The notes below the pieces were generated by a model. That model worked only from the letters and a program-made list of their open reading frames with translations. It was not told where the DNA came from and ran no database searches. From assembly GCF_958453765.1 (NCBI RefSeq), contig NZ_CAUDZA010000010.1, forward strand, positions 4,848 through 68,847: a stretch of DNA of 64,000 nucleotides, in the 5' to 3' direction. Made by a program: the position numbers and the translations under genes. Of the stretch, positions 46,229 to 56,319 are shown in pieces; positions within the stretch are counted from its first letter, which is position 1; the number at the start of each line of letters is the position of its first letter. The stretch comes from Phascolarctobacterium_A succinatutens_B. GTDB taxonomy: Bacteria; Bacillota; Negativicutes; Acidaminococcales; Acidaminococcaceae.

Positions 46229-48154
46229 TTAATTCAAATTTCTTACAATACGAATTATATTTTCTTTAGACAGCTTCTGCAGCGTGTAATAATTGGCCTG
46301 CATAGCGGCGGCAACCTTCTTTGCCAGGCCCAGCTTGATAAAATCGCTTTCCGTATCAATAACCACCGAGGTAATTTTAGCCTTAGCGATTTTTTCGGCA
46401 ATACTTATCGCTGCAGCTACAGGATCCTTTTCACCCTCATGCACGGCATTCGCGCGTCCGTCGGTTACGACAATCAGAATCGGCTCCAGCTCGCTGTCAC
46501 GCTTGTTCAGCATGGCCAGCGTCTGCAGCGACAGCGCCAGTCCATCTGCCAGCGGTGTTTTGCCGCCGGTCGGCATTTCTGCCAGACGCTTCTGCGCCAG
46601 ATCCACGCTACGGGTAATCGGCAGCAGCATATCCGCCTTATCACGACGGAAAGCAATCATGCCTACGCGGTCACGCTTTTGGTACGCCTCCTGCAGCATG
46701 TAGAAAATGGCACCCTTAACGGCGCGCATACGCTCACGTGCACCCATGGAGCCGCTGGCATCCACTGCAAACAGGAAGGTATTGCCGATGCGTTTTTCTC
46801 GCACCTTCTGGCGTAAATCCTCCTCCTTGATGTTCAGCGCACAGCCGTTATCCTCACGCAAACGCTGAAACGGCGCTGCAGCACGGATGGTTGCGTCAAA
46901 GGCCAAGTCCGTAACCTTGCTTTTAGGCTGTTCGGCGCGCACATAACGTCCCTGCTTCAGGTCAGTCTTGGTCACGCTGCGTTTGCCGCTGCCACGGCGC
47001 ACATTGCGGTCCTTGCCCAAATCCAGCAGCATCTTCGGCAGGCGGAAGCTTTTGTCGATATCGGCAAGCTGCTCCTCCGGTGCCAAGTTGTTATTATTAC
47101 GCTCCTGTTGCTGCTCGTCCTCGTCGCTTTCGTCATCTTCGTCATCATCGCCGTTATCCAATGGCGGTGGTGGCGGCAGCTGGTTATCTTCGTTGTCCTC
47201 GTCGTTATTATCATCGTCAGGATTATCTTCGTTATCCTGCTCATTTTCATCTTCGTTTTGGTTATCGTCCTGTTGCTCCTGCTCCTCGGGCTGTTGCTCG
47301 GGCGGCTTGCGCATACGGTGCGGCAACACGAACTGTGCGGCCTCCTCCACGTCCTTCGGCAGCACATAGGTGCGATCAGCCAAAGCAGCGATAGCACGCG
47401 CAGCCTCCAGCAGATAAATCTCCGCACGATGACCAGCACAAAAGGCCTGCGAGCACAGCTGAGCAGCAAGCATCAGCATCGCATCGCTCACCTCAACCTG
47501 CGGCAGCAGCTCACGCGCTGCCTGCACCTTCGCTGCCAAGGCAGCGGTTTCTTCCGCATACTGCTCACAAAACGCAAGGGTATTGTTACTATATGCCAAT
47601 GCACGTTGGATAACCTCCACGCGCTGACCGATATCCTGCAGTGCCTGCATATCGGCATACATGCCGAAGCGGTCTAATATATGTCCGGGCAGAGTTCCCT
47701 CCTCCGGATTCATCGTAGCAATGACGGTCGTGCGCACCTCATGGCTGCAGCTGATACCGTCACGCTCTACATTGTTAATGCCTGCACTGTTGGCATCCAG
47801 CACTGCTGTCAGCAGCTCCTGACGCAGCAGATTAGCTTCATCAATATAAAGAATGTTATCCGTAGCACGTGCCAGAATACCCGGTGAAAAGCGTTTTTCG
47901 CCCAGGCTTACGGCAGCCTCCAGGTCAATGCTGCCAAAAAGCATATCCTCTGTTACGTTCAGCGGCAGTGTCAGCAGTGTTTGCGCACCAATCAGACTCT
48001 GCACACTGCGGGCAAGCACGGATTTTGCCGTACCCTTGGCACCGCCTATGAGCAGGCCGCCTGCTCTGCGGTTGACAAGAGCAATGAGCAAGGCCTTTTT
48101 AGCCTCCTCCTGCCCCACGACCGCAGTAAAGGGATAGAGATTATTTTTCAGCAT
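46229..48154 (-). CDS. ChlD/BchD-like AAA+ and VWA chelatase subunit
   Basis: A 641-residue protein. It has an AAA+ domain (residues 1-285; Walker A GGAKGTAKS), a strongly acidic Asp/Glu/Asn/Gln/Pro linker (about 295-360) and a C-terminal von Willebrand A domain with the MIDAS residues in DASGSMG, PTGGKTPLADG and VTDGRAN. ChlD works with ChlI to drive ChlH/CobN-type metal chelatases. The start is set at 48154 with AAGGAG 8 nt upstream. It follows chlI by 12 nt. Confidence 0.9.
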   Translation of the reverse strand: MLKNNLYPFTAVVGQEEAKKALLIALVNRRAGGLLIGGAKGTAKSVLARSVQSLIGAQTLLTLPLNVTEDMLFGSIDLEAAVSLGEKRFSPGILARATDNILYIDEANLLRQELLTAVLDANSAGINNVERDGISCSHEVRTTVIATMNPEEGTLPGHILDRFGMYADMQALQDIGQRVEVIQRALAYSNNTLAFCEQYAEETAALAAKVQAARELLPQVEVSDAMLMLAAQLCSQAFCAGHRAEIYLLEAARAIAALADRTYVLPKDVEEAAQFVLPHRMRKPPEQQPEEQEQQDDNQNEDENEQDNEDNPDDDNNDEDNEDNQLPPPPPLDNGDDDEDDESDEDEQQQERNNNNLAPEEQLADIDKSFRLPKMLLDLGKDRNVRRGSGKRSVTKTDLKQGRYVRAEQPKSKVTDLAFDATIRAAAPFQRLREDNGCALNIKEEDLRQKVREKRIGNTFLFAVDASGSMGARERMRAVKGAIFYMLQEAYQKRDRVGMIAFRRDKADMLLPITRSVDLAQKRLAEMPTGGKTPLADGLALSLQTLAMLNKRDSELEPILIVVTDGRANAVHEGEKDPVAAAISIAEKIAKAKITSVVIDTESDFIKLGLAKKVAAAMQANYYTLQKLSKENIIRIVRNLN

Positions 48155-48166
48155 AGTCAACGCTCC

Positions 48167-49195
48167 TTAGGCTTCGGCAGCCAAAAAGCTTTCTACCTTA
48201 TTCCAATCCAGCTCGCCCTCTTCAAACGGACGGCGGCGCATACGGTGCGGCAGCACCAGCTTAGCTGCTTCCTTCAGGTCATCAAGGTTAGCCTGCTTGC
48301 GGCCGTTGAAGGCAGCCAAAGTCAGCGCTGTCTTGATCACAGTAATATCCGCACGGTGGCCGTCTACGCCCAGTTCTACCGACAGCTTAGCCACAGTTTC
48401 CAGCAGCTTGTCATCAATAGTTACCTCCAGCAGCAGCTTGCCGGCAGCAATAATTTTTTCTGCCAGCTCCTCCTGTGCTTCCTTATAACCAGCGATAAAG
48501 CTTTCAGCATCATTTTCATAAGCCAGACGGCGCTTGATTACCTCTACGCGCTGCAGCGGATCATGCTCGCCGGTCACGACAACGCTCAGACCAAAGCGGT
48601 CCAAAAGCTGCGGGCGGATGTCACCCTCTTCGGGGTTCATAGTGCCTACCAGCACAAAGCGTGCGGGGTGAGAATAGGAAACACCTTCACGCTCAACAGT
48701 GTTTACGCCCATGGCAGCGGCGTCCAGCAGCACGTCAACAACATGGTCATCCAGCAAATTGATTTCATCTACATATAAAATGTTGCGGTTGGCCTGCGCC
48801 AAAATACCTGGTTCAAACTTTTTCTCACCATGCTTAATCGCATGCTCAATGTCCAATGTACCGACAACGCGGTCCTCTGTAGCACTTACAGGCAACTCAA
48901 CCACGCGCATGTTGATAGTTTCCTCCGGCAATGTGCCCTCTGCCTGCAGCTTAGCAGTACAGTCATCGCACAGCTGGCTGCTGTGCGGGTCACAGTGGAA
49001 GCGACAGCCGTGCACAGCCGCCATCGGCGGCAGCAGCTCGGCAAGAGCGCGCACAGCGGTGGACTTCGCCGTGCCCTTTTCACCTTTAATCAAAACACCA
49101 CCCAAGGCCGGGTTAATAACATTCAAAATAAGGGACAGTTTCATTTCCTCCTGTCCTACAATCGCAGTAAAAGGATATACAGCAGTACGTTTCAT
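48167..49195 (-). CDS. ChlI/BchI-like AAA+ chelatase ATPase
   Basis: A 342-residue AAA+ motor: Walker A GEKGTAKST, Walker B ILYVDEINLL, sensor in VGTMNPEEGD, arginine finger region LLDRFGLSV. An insert with four cysteines (C64, C68, C76, C79) suggests a metal or iron-sulfur site, seen in several ChlI-type proteins. With ChlD it forms the ATPase for the CobN-like proteins encoded nearby. A -10-like TATAAT lies upstream (about 49240), so it may have its own promoter as well as read-through from cobN. Confidence 0.92.
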   Translation of the reverse strand: MKRTAVYPFTAIVGQEEMKLSLILNVINPALGGVLIKGEKGTAKSTAVRALAELLPPMAAVHGCRFHCDPHSSQLCDDCTAKLQAEGTLPEETINMRVVELPVSATEDRVVGTLDIEHAIKHGEKKFEPGILAQANRNILYVDEINLLDDHVVDVLLDAAAMGVNTVEREGVSYSHPARFVLVGTMNPEEGDIRPQLLDRFGLSVVVTGEHDPLQRVEVIKRRLAYENDAESFIAGYKEAQEELAEKIIAAGKLLLEVTIDDKLLETVAKLSVELGVDGHRADITVIKTALTLAAFNGRKQANLDDLKEAAKLVLPHRMRRRPFEEGELDWNKVESFLAAEA

Positions 49196-49292
49196 TTATA
49201 TTCCTCCATTATTAAAAAGAGCTATCAATAAAATATGTATCTAATTATACAGTGTCTACTAGGTATACACGCAAGCGATTTAGTGAAAATTT

Positions 49293-52200
49293 TTATTCAT
49301 CGCCGCGTTCTTCAATTTCTCCTTCAATATTCAGCAGCAGCTCCTGTAGCGACTGCTTTGTTTGCGGCTTAGCGTTCCACAGCTGGCGCTGCTCCGCCTC
49401 CAGCAAAACCTCCGTAAGTCTGCGCAGCGCCCAGGGATTTACCTCAGCAAACCATTTCTGCATATCTGTATCTAAGGCATATTTTTCCGCAAACTTTTCA
49501 TACATCCAGTCCTCCATAACGGCGCTGGTGGCATCCCATTGGAAGCAGTTGTCAACATAGGTTGCCAAATCGCCTGCTCCCTTATAGCCAAACTCCTTCA
49601 TGCCCCGTATATATTTGGGATTAATCGCCTCACCGCGGAACAGACGCTTGACCTCCTCTGCCAGCGTGCGAATCACGACATGCTGACGGTCGGAGCTGTC
49701 ACTGCAATAGTTCTTCGGCATCTTGCCGCTGAAATTGCGCACTGCGGCAATCATACCGCCACGATAAGCGTTGTAATCATCGGAATTCAGCAAATTAGAC
49801 TCGCGGTTATCAATATTGCTTACAGTAACCTCCAGCTTTGCCATCCGCTCTGTAAACAGCTGCGGCCTGTACTGACCTTTTTCGCCCTCGCCATAGACAT
49901 GTGCACCCCAACGCACATACACATCAGCAATATCGCCCAAATCATCCCAATTGCGTGAAGCCAGCAGTGCGCTCACGCCCGCGCCATGCGCTCCCGGCGG
50001 GTCGCCGAAAATGCGGTAGGATGCCTGCCTCCATGCCTGCTCCTTATCCACACCCTCGCTTTCCAGTCGCTGCGATTCCTCCACCACATGCTTGCGCACG
50101 AAATTATCCTCAAAGCTTTCATCCAGTGCCGCCACCTGCTGCACTGCCTTATCCAACCAGCACACCGCTCCCGGCAGCGTGTCGCGGAACAGGCTGCTGA
50201 TGCGTCCCGTAACATCAACGCGCGAACGCTTAAGCTCATCTAACGGAATAATCTCAATACCCTTAACCTTAAGCGTTCCCTTCTGCCAAACAGGACGCAC
50301 GCCCATCAGGCGCATAAATTCCGCCATACACTGACCATTAGAGCGCATGTTATAGGTCGCCCACAGCAAAATACCTACGCTTTCGGGATAGCGGCCTTCC
50401 TCCGCTACAAATTTGTTAATCACATCCTCCGCCATCTGTGAACCGATTTTCCACGCTACAGGTGTAGGCAGCAGCTGCGGATCAACGCCGTAAAAATTGC
50501 GTCCGGTCGGCAAAATCTCGGCACCTCCGCTCGTAGGCGCACCGCCGGCGCTAGGCTCAATATATTCTGACTGCAGCGCACGGATGCAGTTGCTGCGTTC
50601 CCAGGTAGTATGCGCCAGGCTGGGATACAGCTTGTCGCAGATGAAGCCGGCAATTTTTATAATATCCTGCTGCACAGTCTCATCCCAACACTTTACGCAC
50701 TCCAACACCCGCAATTTATCTTCGTGGACTACGAAACCATCATTTTGCAGCAGACGGATAATCTCCAAGCATTGGCCGTTAATTTTATCAAGCAGCATAC
50801 CGTAGCTCAAAATACCGTCCGGCAACAGCTTACTACTGTTGTCAATCAGCTCATAATAATCATAGCCGTAAGCCTGTGCCAATGTTTTAGGCAGTGACGG
50901 CATATCGGGATTTTCCAAGCGCACCAACGCATAAAGATATTCCGTAAGCTTTTCTCCCTGCGGCGGATTGCCCATGATATGCAGGCCGGTAGTCATCTGC
51001 ATATTCTTCAAATCCGTCAGATATGTGTGCAGATGGCTGACATATTCATCAAAATCGGCAGCATCCTCCTCACGCACCTCATCCATAAGGTCGGCAGCAG
51101 CGGCCTTCTCCCTGATTTGTGCCATCGGCTCACTCAAATCGGCATCCTTATCAGCCTTAAAATGTACATATTCCTCCAAAGCCTTTTCCAGCTCCGCCAG
51201 CTCATCATATACACCGCTAATACTCAGAGGTGCCGAAAGATAGCTGATGAGGCAGGCCGCACTGCGGCGTTTGGCCTGTATGCCCTCGCCTGTATCCACA
51301 ACCCAATAGGGATAAACATTAGGTAAATCACCGGTACAGATATCGGGATAGCATTCTTTTCCCATCGCCACGCCCTTACCCGGAAGCCATTCCAGACTGC
51401 CATGCGTACCGATATGCATCATCGCATCTGCGCCCCAGATATCGCGCAGCCAGTGATAAAAACCTATATAATGATGCGTCGGCGCACAGTCGGGCGAATG
51501 ATAAATTTTGTCAGGATCCTCGCCAAAGCCACGCGGTGGCTGCATCGTAATAAAAATATTGCCATTCATCGTTCCGGGAATCAACAGAAAATCATCATAA
51601 AAGAAAACCTCGCCCGGTGCTTCGCCCCAATCATGCTCCAGGCGTTGCTGTACCTTTTCCGGCAGGGTCTTATAATAATCGCGGTATGCACTGACGAGGA
51701 GCTTGGCATCGGCATTATCAATCTGCTTTTCGCTCATATAGTCCCTGTCATTCGTCGCACCGGCAATCAGCTCGTCAATAAACTCCTGCCTGTCTGCCGG
51801 AATATGGTCAACGACATAACCTGCATCCCGCAAATCTTGCAGCAGCAGGCGCACGCTTTCAATACTATCTATCGCCGAACAGCTGCCAATGTTGGAATTG
51901 GTCGACGGATGGTTGTGAAAAACAACGGCTATTTTCTTTTCGGCATTCGGCTTAATACGCAGCAACGCCAGCTTTTTCGCCTTCCGCACCAGCATATTCA
52001 TGCGCTCTGCAATCTCCTGCGTAACCTGCTTTCCCTCAGCATCACGCTCCATCGTCGTCACAGGGCAGCTATGGATAATACCATCAAACTCCGGCAGACT
52101 CACACTGTACGCCACCTCTACGGCACTCATGCCGTCAAAGTTTTCATACCATTCCTGATATGAACGATACAAAGTATAGGCCTGCAGTACCGTGATATTG

Positions 52201-53003
52201 AGCTTGGTCAAATCATCAAGTGCGCAGGCACGGATGCTAAACAGTGAAAATTTTATAGTGTTGATGAAAACATCTGCATAACATTTGCCGTCCGCGCAAA
52301 CATACTTGCTTAAGGCTTCTTTAAAGCCGCCGCAGCCGCTTGCGGCGTCAGGCGAGCTTGTGGAGAAGAAGCATAAGGCGTTGCACCCCAGTGCTTCAAT
52401 CTCTCTGACTACCGCATCTGCAAAAACGGTATTGCCCCACAGCCAGTCACTGCGGAAGAAGACAACAGCCAGCGTAGGTCTGTCCACCTTGCAAAAATCA
52501 CGGCGATATTCTTCCACATCATGATAAATTTTGGCTGCTTGCGGATGATAAATACCATCCCACGGCAAAAGCTCGGGAACAGGCACATTACATCCTGCCT
52601 GCAAAAACTGCTGCGCCAGCCACAGCCACAAATTTGTCCAGTTCTGCAAACCTCCGAATTTATAATAATCATTTATCCGCTTCAGCTCCCCCTCAGACAG
52701 ACCGCCGTGCAGTATATCCTCCGGATTACCGGTCATCAGATAGACGTGCTTCTTTTTGTTGGCCAGTAGATAGGATGAAGATTCCGACAGAAACTTAGTG
52801 CTCAGGCCAGTTCCCATCCAGGGGAAAATGACAACCTCCGCCTGCTGCAGCTGCTTTTCCATATCCCTCGTCCATTCTGTATCGCTTGGGACGTACAGCA
52901 CCTGTCCTGCTACAGCTTCCTGCGTCTGCTGCGCCAGCTTCAATGCGTCCTGCAGATAGGCTGCAGTCTGCTCCATATTGGTGAGAAATAAAATTTTCGA
53001 CAT
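49293..53003 (-). CDS. cobN: CobN/HmuS/ChlH-superfamily chelatase large subunit, copy 1
   Basis: A 1236-residue protein of the cobaltochelatase/magnesium chelatase large-subunit family. The strongest motif is at about residues 528-560 (MHIGTHGSLEWLPGKG, then GEGIQAKRRSAACLISYL). Others are PTGRNFYGVDPQLLPT and GDPPGAHGAGVSALLAS. The full family length is present with no signal peptide, so it is cytoplasmic. Family members insert metal into tetrapyrroles, and HmuS relatives are reported to remove iron from haem under anaerobic conditions. Here it stands with receptors and binding proteins rather than B12 synthesis genes, which favours uptake-linked metal removal or exchange. GAGGTG precedes the ATG. 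Confidence 0.88.
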   Translation of the reverse strand: MSKILFLTNMEQTAAYLQDALKLAQQTQEAVAGQVLYVPSDTEWTRDMEKQLQQAEVVIFPWMGTGLSTKFLSESSSYLLANKKKHVYLMTGNPEDILHGGLSEGELKRINDYYKFGGLQNWTNLWLWLAQQFLQAGCNVPVPELLPWDGIYHPQAAKIYHDVEEYRRDFCKVDRPTLAVVFFRSDWLWGNTVFADAVVREIEALGCNALCFFSTSSPDAASGCGGFKEALSKYVCADGKCYADVFINTIKFSLFSIRACALDDLTKLNITVLQAYTLYRSYQEWYENFDGMSAVEVAYSVSLPEFDGIIHSCPVTTMERDAEGKQVTQEIAERMNMLVRKAKKLALLRIKPNAEKKIAVVFHNHPSTNSNIGSCSAIDSIESVRLLLQDLRDAGYVVDHIPADRQEFIDELIAGATNDRDYMSEKQIDNADAKLLVSAYRDYYKTLPEKVQQRLEHDWGEAPGEVFFYDDFLLIPGTMNGNIFITMQPPRGFGEDPDKIYHSPDCAPTHHYIGFYHWLRDIWGADAMMHIGTHGSLEWLPGKGVAMGKECYPDICTGDLPNVYPYWVVDTGEGIQAKRRSAACLISYLSAPLSISGVYDELAELEKALEEYVHFKADKDADLSEPMAQIREKAAAADLMDEVREEDAADFDEYVSHLHTYLTDLKNMQMTTGLHIMGNPPQGEKLTEYLYALVRLENPDMPSLPKTLAQAYGYDYYELIDNSSKLLPDGILSYGMLLDKINGQCLEIIRLLQNDGFVVHEDKLRVLECVKCWDETVQQDIIKIAGFICDKLYPSLAHTTWERSNCIRALQSEYIEPSAGGAPTSGGAEILPTGRNFYGVDPQLLPTPVAWKIGSQMAEDVINKFVAEEGRYPESVGILLWATYNMRSNGQCMAEFMRLMGVRPVWQKGTLKVKGIEIIPLDELKRSRVDVTGRISSLFRDTLPGAVCWLDKAVQQVAALDESFEDNFVRKHVVEESQRLESEGVDKEQAWRQASYRIFGDPPGAHGAGVSALLASRNWDDLGDIADVYVRWGAHVYGEGEKGQYRPQLFTERMAKLEVTVSNIDNRESNLLNSDDYNAYRGGMIAAVRNFSGKMPKNYCSDSSDRQHVVIRTLAEEVKRLFRGEAINPKYIRGMKEFGYKGAGDLATYVDNCFQWDATSAVMEDWMYEKFAEKYALDTDMQKWFAEVNPWALRRLTEVLLEAEQRQLWNAKPQTKQSLQELLLNIEGEIEERGDE

Positions 53004-53030
53004 TCTTTCACCTCATTTTCCTTTTATATG

Positions 53031-53057
53031 AAAAAGCAGGACGGAATAAATCCGCCC
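53031..53057 (-). terminator. Terminator of TonB receptor 5 gene
   Basis: GGACGGA / TCCGCCC hairpin with T run leftward, between receptor 5 and cobN copy 1. Confidence 0.65.
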
Positions 53058-53109
53058 CACTTTTTTAGGAGTGTGAATTATGAAAAAGGTTAAGTTTTAT
53101 AAAATATGC

Positions 53110-54969
53110 TTAGAATGCATATTCCATGCCTACAAGGAAGGAACGGCCGGGAGCACGCCACCATTGTCCGTCAGGATCTGCACTCCAGTTATAACGGGCA
53201 TTAGAATGCTCTGCATAGAATTTATCGAAGATATTATTGACTTTGAAATAAATCTTCGCATTCTTATTAACATTGTAGTTCATAGATGCATCCCAAACAA
53301 AGTAGGTTGTTGCCGGGAAGAAAGCATCTACGGCATCTGCAGACTGAGGTCCCATACGGTCAATAACGCCCTTACCAATCAGGCTGGCATTAAAGTCCTT
53401 GTTGTCATAATCCAGGCCGATATCCCAAGCGCCTTTCGGTACATAGCCGTCAACATTTTTTGTGCGTTGTGCTGTTGCATCAACATTTGTATGTGTATAG
53501 CCAACATAAGTAGAGAATTGCGGTGTAAATTGTTTCTTCAGTTGTATATCCCAACCGCGCGCTTTTTCATCACCAACATTCGTATACTTAGGAGATACAT
53601 AACCAATTCTATTCTCGGAATAACGTTTAAAAGCATGGGCAGATAATGCGAAGGTATCATCAAATTTATGATTAATGCCTATTTCCTTGGTATTACCTGT
53701 TTCCGGCTTGATATTCGGATTGCCGTATGCTGCACTGTAAAGGTTACTCGGAGAAGGCGGAATAAAATACTCGCTGTAGCTTACATAGACATTAGTTCTG
53801 TCTTTATTAAAGGTATAACCCAGGTTAGCACTGGGAGTAGTGTGCTTGCCAAAGCCGGAGTTATTATCATGACGCACACCGGCAGTCAGCTTCAGCTGGT
53901 CGGTAATATCAAACTGATCCTGCAGGAAGAAGGCTCTGTTCATCATCTTCTTGCCATTAAATGTAATAACCTTATCATGGCTGAACTCAAAGCCTGCAGT
54001 CAGTAAATGATTGCCTAACTTTGTAGACAGCTGGTCAGTAATACGTTTGGTATTGGTTTTTGTCTTATAGCCGTTAAAATCGGTATCATTATCCAAATTA
54101 ACAAAAGACAAAACATTCGTGATATTGTCATCAAAATCACTGTTCAAAATAAATTTATAGTTTTGATTGTCTACTTTACCATTTTTCAAAGCAGGCTCCC
54201 ACAAAGCAGTATATTTATAATCTGCTTTATAGGAATCGTAAGTAGCTGTCAGCTCATGCTTATCACTCAGCTTTTTAGTAATTTTGAAATTGGAGCTTGT
54301 AGACTTGGAAGAAGACGGCGTAGTTACACCATCACCATCTTTGAAATCGCCACTGAGGTTTCTGCTTACGTTAGCATCCCATGACCAGTTTTTTTCTCTG
54401 CCGGACTGACCCAAATAGTAGTTGGTTACGCTATTGCTGCCGCCATCTACACGGAAATAAGTAGAAATTTTCTCCGGTTTTTTAGTAATAATGTTAATAA
54501 CACCGCCCTTGGCATCGGAACCATAAAGAGTAGAGGCGGAACCTTTCAGTACCTCAATACGTTCAACATTTTCCATGTTTTTGAGCATTACGGCAGAAAC
54601 GCGATTGCTTACATTGTTAATCTTAACGCCATCTACCAATACAACAATTTCATCAGCACCGTTGATTTTCAAAGCATTGCTGTTATCATAGCCTGCAGGA
54701 GCGTAGTTGCCGATATAAACACCAGGAACCATGCGCAAGGCTTCAGATAAATCACTATAATGTCTTTCCTTAATTTCCTTACTTGTGATAACACTTACAT
54801 TTGCATTAGCTTTAAATGCTTCTACCGGAGTTCTTGTTGCCGTAACAACCATCGTATCCAAAAAATATTCCGGAGTACTGTTTGCTAAGGCAACCGGCAC
54901 AGCTCCACCCAACAAAACAGACAGCATAACGGCTCCGCCAAGATAATTAAATTTCTTCAAAATGCTCAT
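53110..54969 (-). CDS. TonB-dependent outer membrane receptor 5
   Basis: A 619-residue receptor of a second subtype: the N-terminus after the signal peptide has EYFLDTMVVTATRTPVEAFK and a plug with KGSASTLYGSDAKGGVINII. The barrel ends FLVGMEYAF. It is closest to receptor 6 (shared TPVEAFKANANVSVI-type segment). The start is set at 54969 (MSILKKFNYL) behind AAAGGAAGG. It has its own promoter and stands directly upstream of cobN copy 1. Confidence 0.92.
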   Translation of the reverse strand: MSILKKFNYLGGAVMLSVLLGGAVPVALANSTPEYFLDTMVVTATRTPVEAFKANANVSVITSKEIKERHYSDLSEALRMVPGVYIGNYAPAGYDNSNALKINGADEIVVLVDGVKINNVSNRVSAVMLKNMENVERIEVLKGSASTLYGSDAKGGVINIITKKPEKISTYFRVDGGSNSVTNYYLGQSGREKNWSWDANVSRNLSGDFKDGDGVTTPSSSKSTSSNFKITKKLSDKHELTATYDSYKADYKYTALWEPALKNGKVDNQNYKFILNSDFDDNITNVLSFVNLDNDTDFNGYKTKTNTKRITDQLSTKLGNHLLTAGFEFSHDKVITFNGKKMMNRAFFLQDQFDITDQLKLTAGVRHDNNSGFGKHTTPSANLGYTFNKDRTNVYVSYSEYFIPPSPSNLYSAAYGNPNIKPETGNTKEIGINHKFDDTFALSAHAFKRYSENRIGYVSPKYTNVGDEKARGWDIQLKKQFTPQFSTYVGYTHTNVDATAQRTKNVDGYVPKGAWDIGLDYDNKDFNASLIGKGVIDRMGPQSADAVDAFFPATTYFVWDASMNYNVNKNAKIYFKVNNIFDKFYAEHSNARYNWSADPDGQWWRAPGRSFLVGMEYAF

Positions 54970-55049
54970 CCTTCCTTTACACCCAATTCTCAGTATATAC
55001 TTTATAATCAAAGCTACTGATAAGTAGCCATGACCTTTAAATCTCATTT

Positions 55050-55080
55050 ATTTTAAACGATATAGTAATCATATAGTCAA
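55050..55080 (-). promoter_or_regulatory. Promoter of receptor 5 with shared motif
   Basis: TTGACT (55080-55075), 17 nt, TTTAAA (55057-55052). The spacer and -10 region include TATATCGTTTAAAAT. The 17-nt spacer matches 12 positions of the receptor 6 spacer. Confidence 0.6.
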
Positions 55081-55139
55081 GTGTTTTTATCTTTTCTTCC
55101 CTTATAAGAAGATTTTTCATTAACAGTATTTTGCTGCAC

Positions 55140-55180
55140 AAAAAAATATCGGTAAACAGCTTATCGCTAATCACCGACAT
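55140..55180 (-). terminator. Terminator of binding lipoprotein 2 gene
   Basis: ATGTCGGT / ACCGATAT type hairpin followed leftward by seven T, 12 nt after the gene's stop. Confidence 0.7.
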
Positions 55181-55191
55181 TTTTGATAATT

Positions 55192-56151
55192 TTACTCTTT
55201 ATATACAGCGTCTGCCATATCCTCCACAGCGTTGACAATATACTGCGATACACACAGCACATGCTTCGCAGGCACAGTATAAACCTTTCTGTTTTTAACG
55301 GCATCCGTTGTCTGGTAGCCCGGATTATTCAGTAGCTCCTCCTCCATCTGCTTCGGATCATGCTGGCCGTCATAATTCCAGCCTGCGAGTAAAAACACCT
55401 CCGGGTTAAGCTGAACAACTGCCTCCTGATTAACTATGCCGGGCTTATCATAATGCAGCTCCTCCAAAGCATTGCGAACCTGCGCATATCTGCAGACATC
55501 GTTAAACGAAGCCTCCGGACTGTAATAAGCACCGTTACTGCGCATAAAAACAATGCGCTTCTGTTTTTCCTTGGGAATGTTGCCAATCTTATCCTGCACC
55601 TTCTTCAGATGCTCATTCATCGCGGTAACCATCATGTTGCCGCGTTCCTTTTCGCCCACAGCCTCGCCCAAAAAGCGTATGCACTCACGTACATCTTCAA
55701 AGCTTTTGGGAGTTTTATAAACATAAACCTGCAGGTTCATATCGCGTAGCGACTGAATAACCTCCGGCTTAACAAAATCCGGTATCAATATTAAATCAGG
55801 GTGCAACGCCATAATTGCCTCCGAGCTTTGGCCATCTACTCTGCTGCCCACACTCTGCGCCCGCTCCACAATATTTGATATCCCAGGGTCATCCACCAGA
55901 CGTGAGAAGGCAGCAATACGACTGCTTGGTACAAGGTCAATGAGGATTTCATCAGTGCTTATAGACATAGATATAATGCGCTGGGGTTTTTCCTTAAAAT
56001 ACAGCTTATGCCCCTGCGAATCCGTAACAGTATAGGCTGCAGTACTGTTCGATTTTTGCGCACTATCACTGCTACAGCCTGCAACTATTAAAAGTATACT
56101 CAGACAAAGCAACAGTGCTGTTATGAACTTTTGATATTTTTGCTTTAACAT
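55192..56151 (-). CDS. ABC-type substrate-binding lipoprotein 2 (BtuF/HmuT-like)
   Basis: A 319-residue class III binding protein: lipobox LIVAGC (Cys about 26), YTVTDSQGHKLYFKEKPQRI, MALHPDLILIPDFVKPEV, long helix, second lobe with SNGAYYSPEASFNDVCRYAQ. It is paralogous to lipoproteins 1 and 3 and probably shares a ligand class with receptors 5 and 6. Terminators on both sides indicate a single-gene transcript. No ABC permease is nearby. Confidence 0.9.
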   Translation of the reverse strand: MLKQKYQKFITALLLCLSILLIVAGCSSDSAQKSNSTAAYTVTDSQGHKLYFKEKPQRIISMSISTDEILIDLVPSSRIAAFSRLVDDPGISNIVERAQSVGSRVDGQSSEAIMALHPDLILIPDFVKPEVIQSLRDMNLQVYVYKTPKSFEDVRECIRFLGEAVGEKERGNMMVTAMNEHLKKVQDKIGNIPKEKQKRIVFMRSNGAYYSPEASFNDVCRYAQVRNALEELHYDKPGIVNQEAVVQLNPEVFLLAGWNYDGQHDPKQMEEELLNNPGYQTTDAVKNRKVYTVPAKHVLCVSQYIVNAVEDMADAVYKE

Positions 56152-56242
56152 TTTTCATCATCCTTTATGTTTTCCTCAGCATAGCTATTATAGCACGAAC
56201 ATCAGCTTTCGACATAAGCAAGTTATAGCAGTTTGGCATATG

Positions 56243-56278
56243 AAAAAGGCAGAACAGATTTTGCTCTGCTCCGCCTTT
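56243..56278 (-). terminator. Terminator of TonB receptor 6 gene
   Basis: AAAGGCGGAGCAGA / TCTGTTCTGCCTTT imperfect stem with T run leftward. Confidence 0.75.
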
Positions 56279-56319
56279 CTCAAAGGAGTTAAGTGTATAT
56301 GAATAAGGTTAGGGGCTTA

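Noticed and set aside
46968..47369. Plus-strand serine/leucine-rich frame of 133 codons
   Set aside because: It is the exact reverse of the acidic Asp/Glu linker of the ChlD-like gene; low complexity, no ribosome site.
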